Origin: Bactericera cockerelli
Lineage: Eukaryota > Arthropoda > Insecta > Hemiptera > Triozidae
Assembly: GCA_024516035.1 (NCBI GenBank)
Contig: CM044959.1
Span: 35,652,738-35,716,737 of the forward strand
Direction: 5' to 3'
Length of the DNA: 64,000 nucleotides
Of the stretch, positions 62,830 through 64,000 are shown one piece after another. Positions within the stretch are counted from its first letter, which is position 1. The number at the start of each line of letters is the position of its first letter. A program made the position numbers and the translations under genes. A model generated the notes under the pieces. The model was given only the letters and a program-made list of their open reading frames with translations, was not told where the DNA came from and searched no databases.

Positions 62830-63025
62830 TCAAATAGTGAAGGCGCTAGTATGGTAATCCAGGTAGCGTAAGGATCCAGTGGTTCTTATCCCGCCCAATG
62901 CAGAAATTTTCCTCATTTATTTGAGTATATGACTTCCTAATAGTACGAATCTGAGGGTTAGGAGGTGGAAAATGCTTCAAGCATTATACTCGCCTTGTGG
63001 TTACCTTCCACTAAAGAGTATTATT
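62830..63025 (+). mobile_element. tRNA-derived SINE, family E
   Basis: ATGGTAATCCAGGTAGCGTA, GATCCAGTGGTTCTTATCCC, CAGAAATTTTCCTCATTTAT, GAGGGTTAGGAGGTGGAAAA and TGGTTACCTTCCACTAAAGA, ending in ATT repeats. Confidence 0.72.
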
Positions 63026-63060
63026 ATTATACTAAAGAGTATTATTATATATATAAAAAA

Positions 63061-63382
63061 GCCAGCCTCCATGGCGTAACGGTTGTGACTACTGCGTAGT
63101 CCAGAGATCCTGAGTTCGATCCCCGGTCGCAGCAGATTTTCAAAGAAACTTCTGTTCCCTCCGTACATGTGAGGCTAGCATATCCGGCGCTACCCAGGAT
63201 GGGTGAGATTAATGTGGGTAGCTGGTACGATTCCCAGCGAATGGAGGGTAAAACCCCCGTCCTAATCCAGGACGTTAAATCCAATAGAATCGTTGGCGTT
63301 AGGAAGTGCATCCAGCCGTAAAAAATAATGTGCCAAAACCAACCAACCTCAACCATGAGGTTGAACAACGTCGACCCTGCTT
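63061..63382 (+). mobile_element. tRNA-derived SINE, family A, long form
   Basis: Head CCAGCCTCCATGGCGTAACG, B box GAGTTCGATCCCCGG, core ACCCAGGATGGGTGAGATTA, ACGATTCCCAGCGAATGGAG, and the extended tail CGTTGGCGTTAGGAAGTGC, AACAACGTCGACCCTGCTT as at 39,435-39,759. Confidence 0.84.
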
Positions 63383-63884
63383 GAGCGGCATAAGACAGAG
63401 TAAAAAATTATTATATAAAAAGAGTATTATTATTATTATTATTGAACACTGAGCTACTGGGACAGACAAACGAAGAGTTCGAAGTGTTTCAATCCTATCT
63501 GAAGGATACCACTGATACCAGTGTCTGGTGGTTCCCAGTGGTTCAGCCCACTGATATCCAGTACTCCTGACATGGCAGAATACTCTACAAAGTTCACCAG
63601 AGGTCAATGTCGAACCATAACAATTAAATTTGATAAAGCGATTGGAATAGTAATCAATCAAAGTATTCGATTTTGATTGATACTTTACAATTATCGTTAA
63701 ACTTATGACTTATGGTTGATTAACTATGCAAAAGTGATTAGCTAGAAGTAAAAGATGGATTAGCTATAGTTTGATTAATTATCTACAACAGCTGATGAGT
63801 ATGTATGTGATTTATTTTTAAAGTCCAAATTCCATCATTTTCCAATATCCGTATTCCTTCTCGTAATGCGTTCACTGTTCCCTC
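63383..63884. other. Intergenic, no gene seen
   Basis: ATT repeats, then a tRNA-like remnant (CACTGAGCTACTGGGACAGA) at about 63,447-63,466 and AT-rich sequence. The minus-strand frame at 63,299-63,661 overlaps the SINE and is not a gene. Confidence 0.4.
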
Positions 63885-64000
63885 TCTAAACAAATAGTTA
63901 CTCATTTTTCCTCACGAGGTAGAATTTTACCCCGGACATCAAAGTACAGAGCAGAAAAATCATACCCTGCTAGGTATCGAACTCAGGTCACCATGAATGC
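63885..64000 (-). mobile_element. tRNA-derived SINE, family C, cut by the window end
   Basis: ATAGTTACTCATTTTTCCTC, ACGAGGTAGAATTTTACCCC, AAGTACAGAGCAGAAAAATC and GGTATCGAACTCAGGTCACC match family C read in reverse. The head is incomplete because the window stops. Confidence 0.7.

Overview
The window is nuclear DNA of an arthropod, almost certainly an insect. Genes are split by introns with GT-AG borders, most of the sequence is AT-rich and non-coding, and it is packed with short interspersed retroposons (tRNA-headed and 5S-rRNA-headed), MITEs and minisatellites. It also holds an insect-type Ty3/gypsy errantivirus primed by tRNA-Ser. The species cannot be named from the sequence. No prokaryotic features are present.

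Layout. 1-24,000 is gene-poor. It holds three long one-strand purine or pyrimidine tracts, several SINEs and MITEs, a 1.66-kb nested fold-back element (18,164-19,823), a Tc1/mariner-type relic (22,447-22,989) and a few possible orphan exons (4,694-4,832; 11,698-11,806; 13,194-13,418). 24,081-24,755 (minus) is an intact single-exon METTL5-type rRNA m6A methyltransferase. 27,565-33,563 (minus) is a very young LTR retroelement: 400-bp LTRs that look identical, a 4-bp target duplication, gag and pol. It is broken by a frameshift in integrase and by an internal deletion that removed the end of pol and nearly all of env.

34,723-47,486 (plus) is a complete 16-exon VPS39 gene (HOPS tethering subunit, 869 codons plus stop, all splice phases consistent). 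49,738-53,559 (minus) is a 4-exon DDI1/rngo gene (ubiquitin-like domain plus retroviral-type aspartyl protease domain) with a one-base frameshift in exon 1. The two genes converge tail to tail. 53,560-64,000 again has few genes: one plausible terminal exon (56,540-56,782), SINEs of most families, a CA microsatellite and a more GC-rich block near 61.2 kb that could be a 5' exon.

The most unusual signal is a recurrent one. In VPS39 and DDI1, tandem duplications repeatedly start inside the last bases of an exon and run into the next intron, so each copy carries another 5' splice site (VPS39 exons 8 and 11; DDI1 exons 1 and 2). A related array repeats the DDI1 stop-codon region, another the region around the DDI1 exon-4 acceptor, and one more sits at the end of the 13.2-kb candidate exon. 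In VPS39 exon 11 the unit is 30 bp, so the choice among the first donors would keep the reading frame.

Functionally the recognised genes do not form a cluster. METTL5 acts on 18S rRNA, VPS39 in late endosome/lysosome fusion and DDI1 in ubiquitin/proteasome-linked proteolysis. Single-base breaks in DDI1 and in the retroelement integrase run warn that the assembly may carry indel errors.
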